Below, piece by piece: positions 9,253 through 19,456 of a stretch of DNA of 64,000 bases. A program made the position numbers and the translations under genes. The stretch is from CAYMUR01 sp964393615 (GTDB taxonomy: Bacteria; Planctomycetota; Planctomycetia; Pirellulales; Pirellulaceae), in the NCBI GenBank assembly GCA_964393615.1, contig CAYMUR010000006.1, positions 38,439 through 102,438 on the forward strand. Reading direction: 5' to 3'. Every line of letters starts with the position of its first letter. Position 1 is the first letter of the stretch. Under the pieces are notes generated by a model. It was not told the origin of the DNA. It saw only the letters and a program-made list of their open reading frames with translations, and searched no databases.

Positions 9253-9727
9253 GCGCCCACTCTATGCGGTCGTGCTGCGTTTTCTAGGTTCCGTTTTTGG
9301 GTGTATGGGGTAAATGCAGGGAGTGAGTAGTATTTTGGGTGGCAGGTGTCATGTTACCTGACCTAAAAATGTTAGTTGGGTGGACGCCGCCTGGGGCATT
9401 CCGGCGAGAGTTTGGTATGCTGCGTCTATTGGCAGGTCGGCAAACATACTCACGGTGTTTGTGGCACGAGCTACCAGTCTCCCAAGTTTGGGTGCAGTGT
9501 GATGTTGGCCCGCGGTCTGGGGGCTTGTTTTTTGCAAGGAGGCTGGATGTACGACCCCAGTAGTTTCCAGCGGTCAAAAATTTTTACGGTGGAGAAAAGG
9601 AAGGGTGGAAAAAGTGTATAAAATGTTCGTGAATCCTGCCTTTCCGTTGCCAGTCTGGATGTTTAGCGGTGCCCTGTTGAGGAAAAGCATCGTATGAATG
9701 CTGAAATCTATTTTGACAAAGTGAAAG

Positions 9728-10762
9728 ATGAAAGCCCTTTGCAAGCTTGAACCAAAACCCGGACTAAGTCTCGTCGACTTGCCGTCACCGCAGCCTGGAA
9801 TCAACGATGTTCTGATCCGGGTCAAACGGACCGGCATCTGTGGAACGGACCTTCATATCTTTGAATGGAATGAATGGGCCTGCCGAACGGTGCCCGTACC
9901 GATGGTCATTGGTCATGAGTTTGTTGGAGAAATTGTTTCTGTCGGTAGTAATGTTGTCGATTTTCATCCGGGTGACATGGTGAGTGGAGAAGGGCATGTT
10001 GTGTGTGGCCGTTGCCGAAACTGTCTAGCGGGTCGTCGACATTTGTGTGCTGATACACAAGGTATCGGCGTGAATCGGCCGGGTGCCTTCGCGGAATTGT
10101 TGGTTCTTCCGATGACCAATGTGTGGCATCATGATGTGGCCGTACCACTGGATACAGCCGCGATTTTCGATCCTTTTGGTAACGCGGTCCATACTGCGCT
10201 CTCGTTTCCAGTGTTGGGCGAAGACATACTGATCACGGGTGCAGGACCGATCGGTATCATGGCGGCGGCTATTGTACGGCATGCAGGTGCCCGCTACGTG
10301 GTTGTGACAGATGTTAACGACTATCGGCTTGAACTTGCCAGTAAAATGGGTGCGACGATGACGTTGAATGTAAGGCGGCAACGGATCCGGGAAGCCCAGG
10401 AATTGTTAGGAATGGCCGAAGGATTTGATGTAGGCCTGGAAATGTCAGGCCACGCCAATGCTTTTCGGGAAATGCTGGATAATATGTGTCACGGCGGGAA
10501 AATAGCCATGTTGGGGATTCCGTCGGACGAGATGTCGATCAATTGGGACCAAGTCATCTTCAACATGCTTACGATTAAAGGGGTCTACGGACGTGAGATG
10601 TACGAAACGTGGTATAAAATGACGGTCATGTTACAGGGTGGGCTGGACATTCAACCGGTAATTACACATCGTTTTCATTACACTCAGTTTGAGCAGGCGT
10701 TCCAGTGTATGCAAAGTGGTGAGTGTGGCAAACTGATTCTCGATTGGGAAACAGTAGAATAG
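9728..10762 (+). CDS. tdh: L-threonine 3-dehydrogenase
   Basis: A zinc-dependent medium-chain dehydrogenase that oxidises L-threonine with NAD+ to 2-amino-3-ketobutyrate. The 344-residue protein has the catalytic-zinc site GICGTDLHI (36-44, C38) and GHEFVGE (62-68), the structural-zinc cysteines in CGRCRNCLAGRRHLC (93-107), and a Rossmann region beginning ITGAGPIGIMAAA. The kbl gene for the next step follows 62 bp downstream on the same strand, which makes the assignment firm within a superfamily of varied substrates. The ATG at 9728 has only a weak ribosome binding site. The long upstream region holds a terminator-like structure that could act on it. Confidence 0.93.
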   Translation: MKALCKLEPKPGLSLVDLPSPQPGINDVLIRVKRTGICGTDLHIFEWNEWACRTVPVPMVIGHEFVGEIVSVGSNVVDFHPGDMVSGEGHVVCGRCRNCLAGRRHLCADTQGIGVNRPGAFAELLVLPMTNVWHHDVAVPLDTAAIFDPFGNAVHTALSFPVLGEDILITGAGPIGIMAAAIVRHAGARYVVVTDVNDYRLELASKMGATMTLNVRRQRIREAQELLGMAEGFDVGLEMSGHANAFREMLDNMCHGGKIAMLGIPSDEMSINWDQVIFNMLTIKGVYGREMYETWYKMTVMLQGGLDIQPVITHRFHYTQFEQAFQCMQSGECGKLILDWETVE

Positions 10763-10824
10763 TATCCATTGTTTGGCTTGGATTGCTTTGCCGGATATCG
10801 TTCATCTTGGGGAGGAAAAATTGG

Positions 10825-12009
10825 ATGTATGGTGCGATTCAGAAACATCTTTCTCAGCAACTTGATGAATTACAGGCTGCTGGTTTGTACAAATCCGAAC
10901 GGATCATCACGACATCTCAGGATTCTCGCATCAGCGTACGTGGCGGAACGTCGGTCCTGAATCTATGTGCCAACAACTACCTTGGTCTAGCAAGCCATCC
11001 CACGGTGGTTGATGCAGCGCAAAAAGCCTTGGACCAATGGGGTTACGGCTTGTCTTCGGTACGGTTTATCTGTGGTACCCAAGAAATACACCGCGAATTG
11101 GAAGCAGAAATCAGCCAGTTTCTCGGCACAGAGGATACGATTTTATATTCGTCTTGTTTCGATGCGAATGGAGGACTTTTTGAAACCTTATTGACAGCCG
11201 ATGATGCTGTTATTTCTGATGCACTGAATCATGCCAGTATTATTGATGGAATTCGACTTTGCAAAGCGCAAAGGTATCGCTATCGCAACAGCGATATGAA
11301 CGAATTAGAAGCAAAATTGAAAGAATCCCAATCCGCTCGTTTCCGCTGGATTGCCACCGACGGGGTATTTTCCATGGATGGTTCCATTGCCAATTTGCCA
11401 GCAATCTGTGAATTGGCGGAGCAGTATGATGCGATGGTGATGGTTGATGACTCCCACGCGGTTGGATTTATGGGGGCTCAGGGCCGTGGAACGCACGAAT
11501 ATCATCGGGTGATGGGACGCGTGGACATCATGACGGGTACATTGGGCAAAGCCTTAGGCGGAGCCAGTGGTGGTTACACGAGTGGACGGCGCGAGGTGGT
11601 CGACATGTTGCGTCAACGGTCTCGTCCGTACTTGTTTTCGAATTCGGTGGCACCGGTGGTGGTGGCGGCCTCGATTGCAGCCGTTCGCATGTTGGGTCAA
11701 TCGACCGAATTGCGGGACAAGTTGCATGCTAACACGCAGTTGTTCCGTCAGCGATTGGGCCAACTTGGGATGGAGATTCTTCGTGGAGAGCATCCTATCG
11801 TCCCCATTATGCTGGGAGATGCCGCTTTGGCCACGCGTTTCGCAGACCGGATGCTGGAAAAAGGGGTCTATGTGATTGGCTTTTCTTATCCAGTCGTTCC
11901 ACAAGGTACTGCCCGGATCCGCACACAAATTTCCGCAGCACACAGTCCTGAAGATTTGGAGTTTGCTGTGGAGAAGTTTGCCGAAACAAAACGTGAGTTT
12001 GATTTGTAG
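10825..12009 (+). CDS. kbl: Glycine C-acetyltransferase (2-amino-3-ketobutyrate CoA ligase)
   Basis: A PLP enzyme that cleaves 2-amino-3-ketobutyrate with CoA to glycine and acetyl-CoA, completing threonine breakdown begun by Tdh. The 394-residue protein is an alpha-oxoamine synthase: LCANNYLGLASHP near 47, VDDSHAVGF (207-215) and the PLP-lysine segment TGTLGKALGGASGG with K242. The frame is open from 10723, inside tdh, but the ATG at 10825 is chosen because GGGGAGGAAAAA lies just before it and the length then matches the family. Co-transcription with tdh is very likely. The enzyme also makes the operon reversible in principle as a glycine-to-threonine route. Confidence 0.95.
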   Translation: MYGAIQKHLSQQLDELQAAGLYKSERIITTSQDSRISVRGGTSVLNLCANNYLGLASHPTVVDAAQKALDQWGYGLSSVRFICGTQEIHRELEAEISQFLGTEDTILYSSCFDANGGLFETLLTADDAVISDALNHASIIDGIRLCKAQRYRYRNSDMNELEAKLKESQSARFRWIATDGVFSMDGSIANLPAICELAEQYDAMVMVDDSHAVGFMGAQGRGTHEYHRVMGRVDIMTGTLGKALGGASGGYTSGRREVVDMLRQRSRPYLFSNSVAPVVVAASIAAVRMLGQSTELRDKLHANTQLFRQRLGQLGMEILRGEHPIVPIMLGDAALATRFADRMLEKGVYVIGFSYPVVPQGTARIRTQISAAHSPEDLEFAVEKFAETKREFDL

Positions 12010-12285
12010 GGTTGTCCAGGTGTGGTACAGCAATGCGACCAGGATTGACGAAAACCAGCCAGCCAGCTGTTTTCTGGGAGGTTTGTGTCCCGCTTATTTG
12101 TCGCACCGGGATGATTGTCCATTTCATGGGGTATCTATTGACAGGATGAGTTAACGGAGCCTGCTTGGTAAGTCACCGTTGACAGCGCGCGTTGGCTAGT
12201 TGTTCTAACGACGGATCCGGTTGATCTGGTAAAGTGGTGGCTATAGCCGCTGCCTGTAGCACTCAATCTTTTCAGTAGTGGAGTC

Positions 12286-15200
12286 ATGACACATCCCCTT
12301 CTACGCCAGGTTCGCTCCATCGGTCAACAGGCTCGCCTGTGGATGGTTGGTAGTGTGTTTGCGTGGACCGTGGGGATGATCGTGACATCTGTATTGCTGG
12401 TTGGAGTGTTGGACTACGTGTTCGTCGTCCGGGACATCGGCGTTCGTCTGCTGGGAACGGTTGCCGTTTTAGTGAGCGCCAGCTTGGCCGTGTGGCGTTT
12501 CATGAAGGTGGCATGTCAGGAAAGGTACGACGATGTGACCCTGGCCCGGCGCATTGAGACACATTTGTCTGCGCCCGACGAGCAACTTTCCAGTGCGATC
12601 GCTTTTTTGCAGCAGGCGGAAGACGATCGGGCAGCCGGTTCGGTCGAATTGCGGCGGGTGGTCATCGCTGAAATGACCAGTTGTTGTGCTGATGTTGGTT
12701 TGCCACGACTTGTGGATAGGCGTCCCATGGTAGGGGCTGCCGTCTACCTCTGTGTCGTAGTGATTCTGATAGGATGCTTCTGGTGGCTGGATGGAAGTGC
12801 TCTGGCTCGCGCTGTACAACGCATGGTAATACCCTGGTCAGCGGTCACTTGGAATCGATTGGAATTGGTGGACGTGCCCATGCGAATTGCTGCAGGCGAG
12901 GACTTTCTGGTTCAGGTTGGCGATCTCGACGGACGTCTTCCCACTAAAATTCAAGTGGAATTCTGGTTGGAAGGTGATGTTGTCGGACAGATACGCCAGG
13001 CAAGTATTCAGCCAAAAGGTCGCTTCGCATCGTACCAAATGCCTGCTGTCGACCGGTCTTTCCGAGTACGTGCCAGTGGAGGTGATGATCATTCCATGCC
13101 CTGGCACGAGATCACCGTTGTGGATCCGCCCCAACTTCGAGAGTTAGTGATTACTTTGCATCCGCCTCCCTATACGGGATGGGCGCCATTTGTGGCAGAG
13201 GATCCACTGTTAGCCCTTGTTGGGACAAAGGTGTCATTGTGCGGGTCGGTGACCAAAGAAGTCTCTTCGGTGGTCGTACATGTGGAGACGCATGAAGAGA
13301 AGATAGAATTTTCACCCGTCCTGGCAGAGGATGGCATGCAGTTTGTGATGGAGGGGAATGCGGCTGGCACGTGGACCGTCGACAAATCCGCATTTGTCGA
13401 TATTGACTTGCATGGCCGGAATGGTTTTTTCAGCCGTTCCGCACCTCGCCAGGAGATTCGTGCTATCGTCCACCGGGCCCCAGAGGTGTTGCTGAAGCAG
13501 CCCGCTGGTCAGCAATTTGTGACTCCACGAGCACAACTCCCGTTGGAGATTTCCGTGACGGAACAAATTTGCGTGGAACAAGTCCAGATTCGGCTGCGGC
13601 GTCTTGGCACAGCGACCGATTCTGAAACAAGCATCGAAATCTATACTCGTCCCGAACATGAGATCCCCTCGGTACCGGAGGGTTGGGCAAGCGATGATCC
13701 GATGACCAGGACTTACCGGGCGGAACTGGATTTGACGGCATTGTCACCGCTTCCGCCGGGAACGCGGTTGGAGATTCGGGCGTTGGCTGCGAATGGTCAA
13801 CCACTGGTGGGACAAAGCGAATCGCGCCAGCTGCTGGTTGTTTCAGATGAGGAGTTGCTTGATCGTCTTGTCGGTTCGCAGCGTAGCGTTTTGCACCAAC
13901 TTGCAGAGATGCTCGACCAGCAGCGTCAGGCACGACTGCGAACGGCCACCCTGGGCATCGGCTTGCAAGAGCGAGGCCGAATGCGGCCGGCAGACGAAAA
14001 CGAATTACAAAATGCCGAATATGTTCAGCACCAGGTACGGCTTTACTTGCGAGAAAACAAAGACAGTGTGTTGCCACGGCTCGAGCGTATACTCGACCAA
14101 TTGGAGCAAAATCGCCTGCAAAGTACTGACTTGCAACAGACTGTGCAGCGACTCTATGACGAGCTTGACAATTTGGATCGGGATGGATTGACCACGTTGG
14201 ATCAGGAATTTGTGGTTTTGAGGCGCGCCGCGCGTGACCTGCGTTTCGGCCTGGAACTGTCGCTAGATCACCCCACGGCAAGTGCTGCTGGGACGGGATC
14301 CCTGGAAGACGTCAGGAACAAACTGCACGGCATTGGCGATTCCCAGGATTTGGTCATTGAGCGACTGGAGAGTTTACGTCGTGAATTTAACCAATGGGAT
14401 AGTTATCATTCCTTGGTCGGCGAGTTTGTGAAAATGCGGCAGCAACAGGATTCCTTGTTACAACGCACAAAAAAATATCGCCTGGATACGATTTCGGATC
14501 CTTTGCCGGAGACGGAACAGCGAGCCATGCTGGGGTCATTGCTGCACGAGCAGTTTGAAATGGGGCGTTGTTTTGACGAGATTCAGAGGCGAATGGGGGA
14601 TATGCGGGACGCGTTGTTAGAAAAGGATGCCATCGCTGCAGAAACAGTTGGTGACGCATTATATCGTGGTGTACGGCTAGGTGTACGCCGTAAAATGCAG
14701 CAAGCCCGTGAAGCGATTAAAAATACTCAAGTGGGACGTGCCGCTGGGACGCAGGCTCAACTCGTTGATGATCTACAAGAAATCATCGATGTATTAACGC
14801 ATCGTGACCAAGGGCGGTCGGAACGGCGTCAGGTACAGCTAAAAGCTGCCGCAAAAGAATTGGAAGCACTCATTGTTCGCCTGAAAGAACCACGGGCTGT
14901 GCTGGAGTCAGCGAATGTGGAAAGTCGTTCTGCTGAGGCGGGATCATTGGAGGATGCGGCCAAAGCATTGGATGGGTTACGCAAGTTGGCACAACAGCTT
15001 GCGGGCCAGTTGGCGAGGTTGCAAGCTAGTCGGGCTGCGAGGGAAGTAGAGCATGCCGCAGCGAATTTAGGCCATTCGGCCGAGGCTGCGTCCCAGGGCA
15101 ATGTGAACCAAGCACGGCCGCCGGCAGGTCAGGCTGAAACGGAGCTGGCAGCCGCCCGGCACCGGATTCAGCAGACGCTTCGTCAGGTGCAACGGTCCCT

Positions 15201-15855
15201 GGTTCGAGAGCAACTTGTGCAGTTGGAGCAACAATTGCTAGGTTGGATCGCTCGCCAAAAAATGGCCGCCGAGGAAATTGTTCGCCTGCATGAACTGCAA
15301 ATAGGGCAGGGGGCTCCGATCCCGGATCAACCGGGGCGTTTGCACCGTGTCACGGTCGACGAATCGACGCTGGCAGAAGAAATTCAACAGCTTGCGGCGA
15401 AAATAAAACAAATGGCCATTGTTCGGCATGCGCTGCTTCGTGTCGCTGGGCAGATGCAACACGTTGTCGGTCGCCTCGAAGAAAACGAAACAGACCAGGC
15501 GACACAATTCAGTGCGCGGGCCGCGCAGGCTGGGTTGGTTCGTTTGCAAAAAGTACTTGGGGAAGAAACTCACCAAAAACGACAAACAGAAGCTGCAGCA
15601 ACGTCTGGGTCGAGTGGCAGTCGCCCGTCTGCGGTCAATTCTCCTATCCATTTGGCTGAGCTTAAGCTGTTGAGAGCGTTGCAAGAGGATTTGTGGCAGC
15701 GGACAGAAAAGATGGAAAGAGAACGTACCGCGTCAAAACCACTCAGCGACGCGCAACAACGTGATCTGCGGCAGTTGGCTGAGGAGCAGAAGCAACTATC
15801 AGAATGGACGCTCCAGATGCTGGGCGTCCAGGAATCCAAGGTCGAAAGCGAGTGA
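12286..15855 (+). CDS. Large membrane-anchored coiled-coil protein, DUF4175-like
   Basis: An 1189-residue protein of unknown function. Three hydrophobic segments lie at the N-terminus (about 18-45, 48-66 and 148-168). Then comes a beta-rich region to about residue 510, with a segment resembling DUF4175-type proteins (AVQRMVIPWSAVTWNRLELVD). From about 520 to the end it is a very long helical, Gln/Arg/Glu-rich coiled coil. The start at 12286 is supported by TGGAG just upstream. A TMTC-like gene follows 40 bp downstream, so the two may be co-transcribed. Proteins of this build are common in planctomycetes near MoxR/DUF58 clusters, but no such genes are seen here. The DUF4175 comparison is tentative. 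Confidence 0.6.
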   Translation: MTHPLLRQVRSIGQQARLWMVGSVFAWTVGMIVTSVLLVGVLDYVFVVRDIGVRLLGTVAVLVSASLAVWRFMKVACQERYDDVTLARRIETHLSAPDEQLSSAIAFLQQAEDDRAAGSVELRRVVIAEMTSCCADVGLPRLVDRRPMVGAAVYLCVVVILIGCFWWLDGSALARAVQRMVIPWSAVTWNRLELVDVPMRIAAGEDFLVQVGDLDGRLPTKIQVEFWLEGDVVGQIRQASIQPKGRFASYQMPAVDRSFRVRASGGDDHSMPWHEITVVDPPQLRELVITLHPPPYTGWAPFVAEDPLLALVGTKVSLCGSVTKEVSSVVVHVETHEEKIEFSPVLAEDGMQFVMEGNAAGTWTVDKSAFVDIDLHGRNGFFSRSAPRQEIRAIVHRAPEVLLKQPAGQQFVTPRAQLPLEISVTEQICVEQVQIRLRRLGTATDSETSIEIYTRPEHEIPSVPEGWASDDPMTRTYRAELDLTALSPLPPGTRLEIRALAANGQPLVGQSESRQLLVVSDEELLDRLVGSQRSVLHQLAEMLDQQRQARLRTATLGIGLQERGRMRPADENELQNAEYVQHQVRLYLRENKDSVLPRLERILDQLEQNRLQSTDLQQTVQRLYDELDNLDRDGLTTLDQEFVVLRRAARDLRFGLELSLDHPTASAAGTGSLEDVRNKLHGIGDSQDLVIERLESLRREFNQWDSYHSLVGEFVKMRQQQDSLLQRTKKYRLDTISDPLPETEQRAMLGSLLHEQFEMGRCFDEIQRRMGDMRDALLEKDAIAAETVGDALYRGVRLGVRRKMQQAREAIKNTQVGRAAGTQAQLVDDLQEIIDVLTHRDQGRSERRQVQLKAAAKELEALIVRLKEPRAVLESANVESRSAEAGSLEDAAKALDGLRKLAQQLAGQLARLQASRAAREVEHAAANLGHSAEAASQGNVNQARPPAGQAETELAAARHRIQQTLRQVQRSLVREQLVQLEQQLLGWIARQKMAAEEIVRLHELQIGQGAPIPDQPGRLHRVTVDESTLAEEIQQLAAKIKQMAIVRHALLRVAGQMQHVVGRLEENETDQATQFSARAAQAGLVRLQKVLGEETHQKRQTEAAATSGSSGSRPSAVNSPIHLAELKLLRALQEDLWQRTEKMERERTASKPLSDAQQRDLRQLAEEQKQLSEWTLQMLGVQESKVESE

Positions 15856-15895
15856 GCATTGGCACATGTTTTGTGAGGAGGAAGTCACTAGTAGG

Positions 15896-18364
15896 ATGCG
15901 CTATTGCATCGTCTTGCTGTTGTTGCTCGGCGTGACCTGGGGAGTCTATGCGCCAGTCACTCGGTTTGAATTTGTCGCTTTTGATGACGACGGTTATGTG
16001 TATGAAAACGATCGCGTCCAGCAAGGTTTGTCGTTGTTTACATTTCGATGGGCTTTTGTTTCGTGTGAAATGTCAAACTGGCACCCGGTGACTTGGATGT
16101 CGCACGCGTTGGATTGCCAATGGTATGGAACGGACCACCCTGGCCGACATCACCGGACGAATCTATGGCTGCACGTTGCCAACACGCTGTTGCTGGTTTT
16201 GTTGTTGTGGTACATGACGGGTGAGTTTTGGCCGACGATGTTTGTAGCTGCCTTGTTTGCGTTACATCCTTTGCATGTCGAATCGGTTGCCTGGGTCTCT
16301 GAACGCAAGGATGTTCTAAGTACTCTGTTTTGGTTGCTGAGTATCGGAGCTTATGCGTTCTATGTGCGTCATGCGAAATGGCAGTGGTATCTATGTTCTG
16401 CCCTCTTGTTGACTTTCGGATTGATGGCCAAGCCGATGCTGGTGACGGCTCCCTGCGTGTTGTTGTTATTGGACTATTGGCCACTAGGACGATTCAATGC
16501 GGAAATATGGCGGGATCCGGAAAGTCAAGGTCCTGGCCGAGCTGGAAACAAAGGTAATACAGGCCACCGTGTTTTCGCGTGGCGCGGGCTATGGCGATCT
16601 CCTGTATTAAGACTTGCGGTTGAGAAACTACCGTTGTTCGTGATTGTGGCTGTTTCGTCGATTGTGACCTATGTGGTGCAGAAAGCGGGCGGAGCGGTGA
16701 CCGCAGCGCCGTGGTCTCAACGTCTGGAAACGGTGTTGACCGCGTATGTGCGGTACCTTGGCAAGATGGTTTATCCGGAAAATCTTTCGCCACTTTATCC
16801 TGTCCATCCTGGGATGTGGCAAACTTGGCAACTGGTTGGCAGCGCGGGTTTGCTGCTGGGACTCAGTGGCGCCGTGTGGTGGTTGCGTGAGCGGAAATAT
16901 TTGTTGGTTGGTTGGCTTTGGTTTCTCGGTTTACTGGTACCTGTGATCGGATTCGTGTCGATTGGTGACCATTCGCTGGCTGATCGGTACACGTATTTAC
17001 CGATGACTGGGTGTGCGATCATGGCTGCCTGGGGAGGGGCGGACATATATCGACACGTCCATGCTTTTCGTGGTCCGGTGGTTGGCTTGGCGCTGGTAGT
17101 CGTCGGATTGTGTCTCTGGCGAACACCCTTGGAACTAGCAAAATGGAAAGACAGCGTTACATTGTTTACGCATGCGATTGCGGTGACCGAGCGCAACTAC
17201 GTGATGCACAATAATCTGGGTGCGGTGCTGGTTGGTCAGGGAGAGCAGGAACAGGCCTTGAGCCATTATCGTTCGTGTTTGGCAATTCGTGATGACTATG
17301 GTCGTGCCCACAATAATCTTGCCGTCCTCTATCAGCAGCAAGAAGACCATGACAAGGCATTTCACCATTTTCGGGAAGCGTTACGGGTTGGGCACCACAC
17401 GCCACAGGTGTACAACAACCTGGGAATTGTTTTGCAAGGCCAGACGCGATGGCAAGACGCGTTGGTCTGTTTTCAAAAGGCCTTGGAAAAAGAACCCGAC
17501 AACATCCAGTCGCTTTGCAATCTTGGGAACGCCTGCCGGGAATTGAAACGGTTCGAGGAAGCGGAGAAATATTACCAGAAATCACTGGAACGCAGGCCAA
17601 AAAATGTTGCGGCGCTCCACGGAATGGGCCTGTTACGGCAAGCCCAGGGGCGATTTCAGGAAGCGGCGCGAGAATTCCAAATGGCACTCCAATCAGATCA
17701 GGACTTGGCCTTGACGCACAGCAACCTGGGGATTGTTTTCTCGAAATTAGAGCAGTTTGATTTGGCGCGCGCTCAATATGACAGTGCATTACGGATCGAA
17801 CCAGAAAACGTCGGCGCTCATTATAATCTAGGTAATCTATTGGTGAAGCAGCAACAGTTCCAAGCAGCGATCCGTCATTATCGCCTGGCTTTGAAGTACG
17901 ATCCTGGTTTCCAGGTGGTGCACAACAACCTGGCCATTGTGTTGAATCGTGTGGGAGAAACGACTGCTGCAGTCGAACAGCTTCGGCTGGCGTTGCAAGC
18001 AACTCCCGAATCGGTTGATCTACACAGTAATCTTGGAGTTCTCCTGCATCAGCAACGCCAATTTAAAGAGGCGGTGCGTCATTTGAGCCGCGCACTGCAA
18101 ATAGATCCTGCGTGTGCCACCGCCCACTACAATCTGGGAAACTCATTACGGGCGAGTGGGGCCGTGGACAAAGCGATTGAATCTTATGAAAAAGCGATTC
18201 GGTTACGACTTCGTTCAGCGGATCTGTACAATAATCTGGGCATAGCCTTGCGTGCACGAGACCAGGTAAAAGCTGCGCTGCAGCAGTTTCAGATTGCTTT
18301 GGAAATAGATCCCAATCATGGAAATGCGAGTCAAAACCTAAGGCAGTTGCAGGAACAGCATTAG
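15896..18364 (+). CDS. TMTC-like membrane glycosyltransferase with TPR repeats
   Basis: An 822-residue protein in two halves. Residues 1-430 hold about ten membrane helices and carry marks of bacterial relatives of the eukaryotic TMTC O-mannosyltransferases (a GT-C fold): an acidic FDDDGYVYEND loop (29-39) after the first helix, HPLHVESVAWVSERKDVLS (124-142), and SLADRYTYLPMTG near 360. Residues 435-820 are about eleven TPR repeats, with recurring NNLG or SNLG turns. It would transfer a sugar from a lipid carrier to exported proteins, the TPRs presumably binding the acceptor. The frame opens at 15761 inside the previous gene; the ATG at 15896 is preferred because GAGGAGGAAG lies at 15875-15884 and a hydrophobic N-terminus follows. 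Confidence 0.75.
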   Translation: MRYCIVLLLLLGVTWGVYAPVTRFEFVAFDDDGYVYENDRVQQGLSLFTFRWAFVSCEMSNWHPVTWMSHALDCQWYGTDHPGRHHRTNLWLHVANTLLLVLLLWYMTGEFWPTMFVAALFALHPLHVESVAWVSERKDVLSTLFWLLSIGAYAFYVRHAKWQWYLCSALLLTFGLMAKPMLVTAPCVLLLLDYWPLGRFNAEIWRDPESQGPGRAGNKGNTGHRVFAWRGLWRSPVLRLAVEKLPLFVIVAVSSIVTYVVQKAGGAVTAAPWSQRLETVLTAYVRYLGKMVYPENLSPLYPVHPGMWQTWQLVGSAGLLLGLSGAVWWLRERKYLLVGWLWFLGLLVPVIGFVSIGDHSLADRYTYLPMTGCAIMAAWGGADIYRHVHAFRGPVVGLALVVVGLCLWRTPLELAKWKDSVTLFTHAIAVTERNYVMHNNLGAVLVGQGEQEQALSHYRSCLAIRDDYGRAHNNLAVLYQQQEDHDKAFHHFREALRVGHHTPQVYNNLGIVLQGQTRWQDALVCFQKALEKEPDNIQSLCNLGNACRELKRFEEAEKYYQKSLERRPKNVAALHGMGLLRQAQGRFQEAAREFQMALQSDQDLALTHSNLGIVFSKLEQFDLARAQYDSALRIEPENVGAHYNLGNLLVKQQQFQAAIRHYRLALKYDPGFQVVHNNLAIVLNRVGETTAAVEQLRLALQATPESVDLHSNLGVLLHQQRQFKEAVRHLSRALQIDPACATAHYNLGNSLRASGAVDKAIESYEKAIRLRLRSADLYNNLGIALRARDQVKAALQQFQIALEIDPNHGNASQNLRQLQEQH

Positions 18365-18491
18365 TGATATTTTTCCAACAGCGAAGCATCTGCCGGCAAG
18401 GGTAGTAGGAAGAGCCTTGGTTTCGCCACAAGCTGGCTCGTGGGTGTGTCTGGTCAAGATTTCAGGGGATAGAGAGGCTGGCGGACAGTCG

Positions 18492-18944
18492 TTACGGTAG
18501 TGATGCGTCCAAGGTGACCTTAGTGCCAGTCGCAATCCACCCACCAGCGATCACCCGGCAACAGATACCCCCGCGCCATTCGGGTGTTAATAGATCGCAG
18601 AGACCGGCCATTTGTTCATTCATACGTTCGCACGGTTCCGTCTCTCCTGTGATTTTCAGGACAACACTGCCGATTCGCAGAATCGACGAAATGCTGTCGG
18701 CAAAAAAAAGTCCTTCGACGAACAAATTGGCCCGGCGGACCGTCCAGGGAAGTGGCTGATCCATTTCGGTACACACGGTTTTCCATACTTCGCTGGAAAG
18801 CACCGTGACTTGGCGACGGCCGGGCTTTCCCCGAAAATCTCCGACGATACCTTGTTCAGGGCTGACTTGGGCTTGGAGCAGTTCGGTCATCGGAGCGCGG
18901 GATTTGGGGCGGATGGCAATTCCGATGAGTTTACCTTGTCTCAT
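18492..18944 (-). CDS. MOSC domain protein
   Basis: A 150-residue protein consisting of little more than a MOSC domain, the beta-barrel also found at the C-terminus of molybdenum-cofactor sulfurases. Supporting features are the opening KLIGIAIRP strand, the segment VRRANLFVEGLFF (about 69-81) and the closing RVIAGGWIATGTKVTL strand. Stand-alone bacterial MOSC proteins bind or transfer sulfur or act on N-hydroxylated compounds (the YiiM and YuaD type), but the exact role of this one is unknown. It is convergent with the TMTC-like gene and has no functional partner nearby. Confidence 0.75.
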   Translation of the reverse strand: MRQGKLIGIAIRPKSRAPMTELLQAQVSPEQGIVGDFRGKPGRRQVTVLSSEVWKTVCTEMDQPLPWTVRRANLFVEGLFFADSISSILRIGSVVLKITGETEPCERMNEQMAGLCDLLTPEWRGGICCRVIAGGWIATGTKVTLDASLP

Positions 18945-19456
18945 GAGAAAAATTTCCCGAAGATAGCGTTATAGAGGTGCTGCTCGAAATCCGGCGCTGT
19001 TAATCTAGTCATGCCAGAAATACAGGGATCGGCAATTTGGTTTGGCGTCGTGAATGCATTGACTATACCACAGGTAGTCGAACCGTGGGCAGGAAGCCAA
19101 TTGGATGGAACGGCCGACGACTTGGTTGTCCCGGGTGGTTTGCGTTGAAACGTGCCTGGACTGTCAGCAGTCCGGTGGCACGCCCATCGGTGAGTGACGG
19201 CGCGCAGTTTGACCATGTGAAATTGTTTGCCGGTAAGTAGAATAGGACCGGTATTGGCCAGTTAGCGTGCTCCTGCCTGCTGGAGGCCGAAGAGATTGGC
19301 AACGGTGGTTGCCAGACAATGATTTCGATGGGCAACAGGTGTAGCCAGAGCAGTTGACGAGGATGAATGGTGATGACAGCCGATCTTGGCGGACTGTCCC
19401 AGGCAGCTTAAACTGGTTGGTGGGAACGTTCGACCAGTCAAAAAAGGGTATTGCTG
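18945..19456. other. Intergenic region
   Basis: About 510 bases between the divergent MOSC and ACT-domain genes. A plus-strand frame of 45 codons at about 19009-19150 starts with ATG, but it has no ribosome binding site or recognisable motif and is not called. No repeats or clear promoter were seen. Confidence 0.4.

Larger units (their letters stand above)
8689..9727. other. Long divergent intergenic region before tdh
   Basis: About 1040 bases separate the divergent lipid-kinase and tdh genes. The region contains the 21-bp direct repeat at 8705-8746 and the terminator-like RNA structure at 9120-9252. An open frame of 123 codons crosses it at 8959-9330 but has no recognisable motif and runs through the hairpins, so it is not called. 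Between 9253 and 9727 nothing was identified beyond weak short hairpins. Confidence 0.5.

Noticed and set aside
8959..9330. Open frame of 123 codons upstream of tdh
   Set aside because: It has no recognisable motif and no ribosome binding site, and it runs through two strong hairpins and a T-run. It is better explained as non-coding.
12138..12143. TTGACA upstream of the coiled-coil gene
   Set aside because: No acceptable -10 hexamer occurs 16-18 bp downstream.
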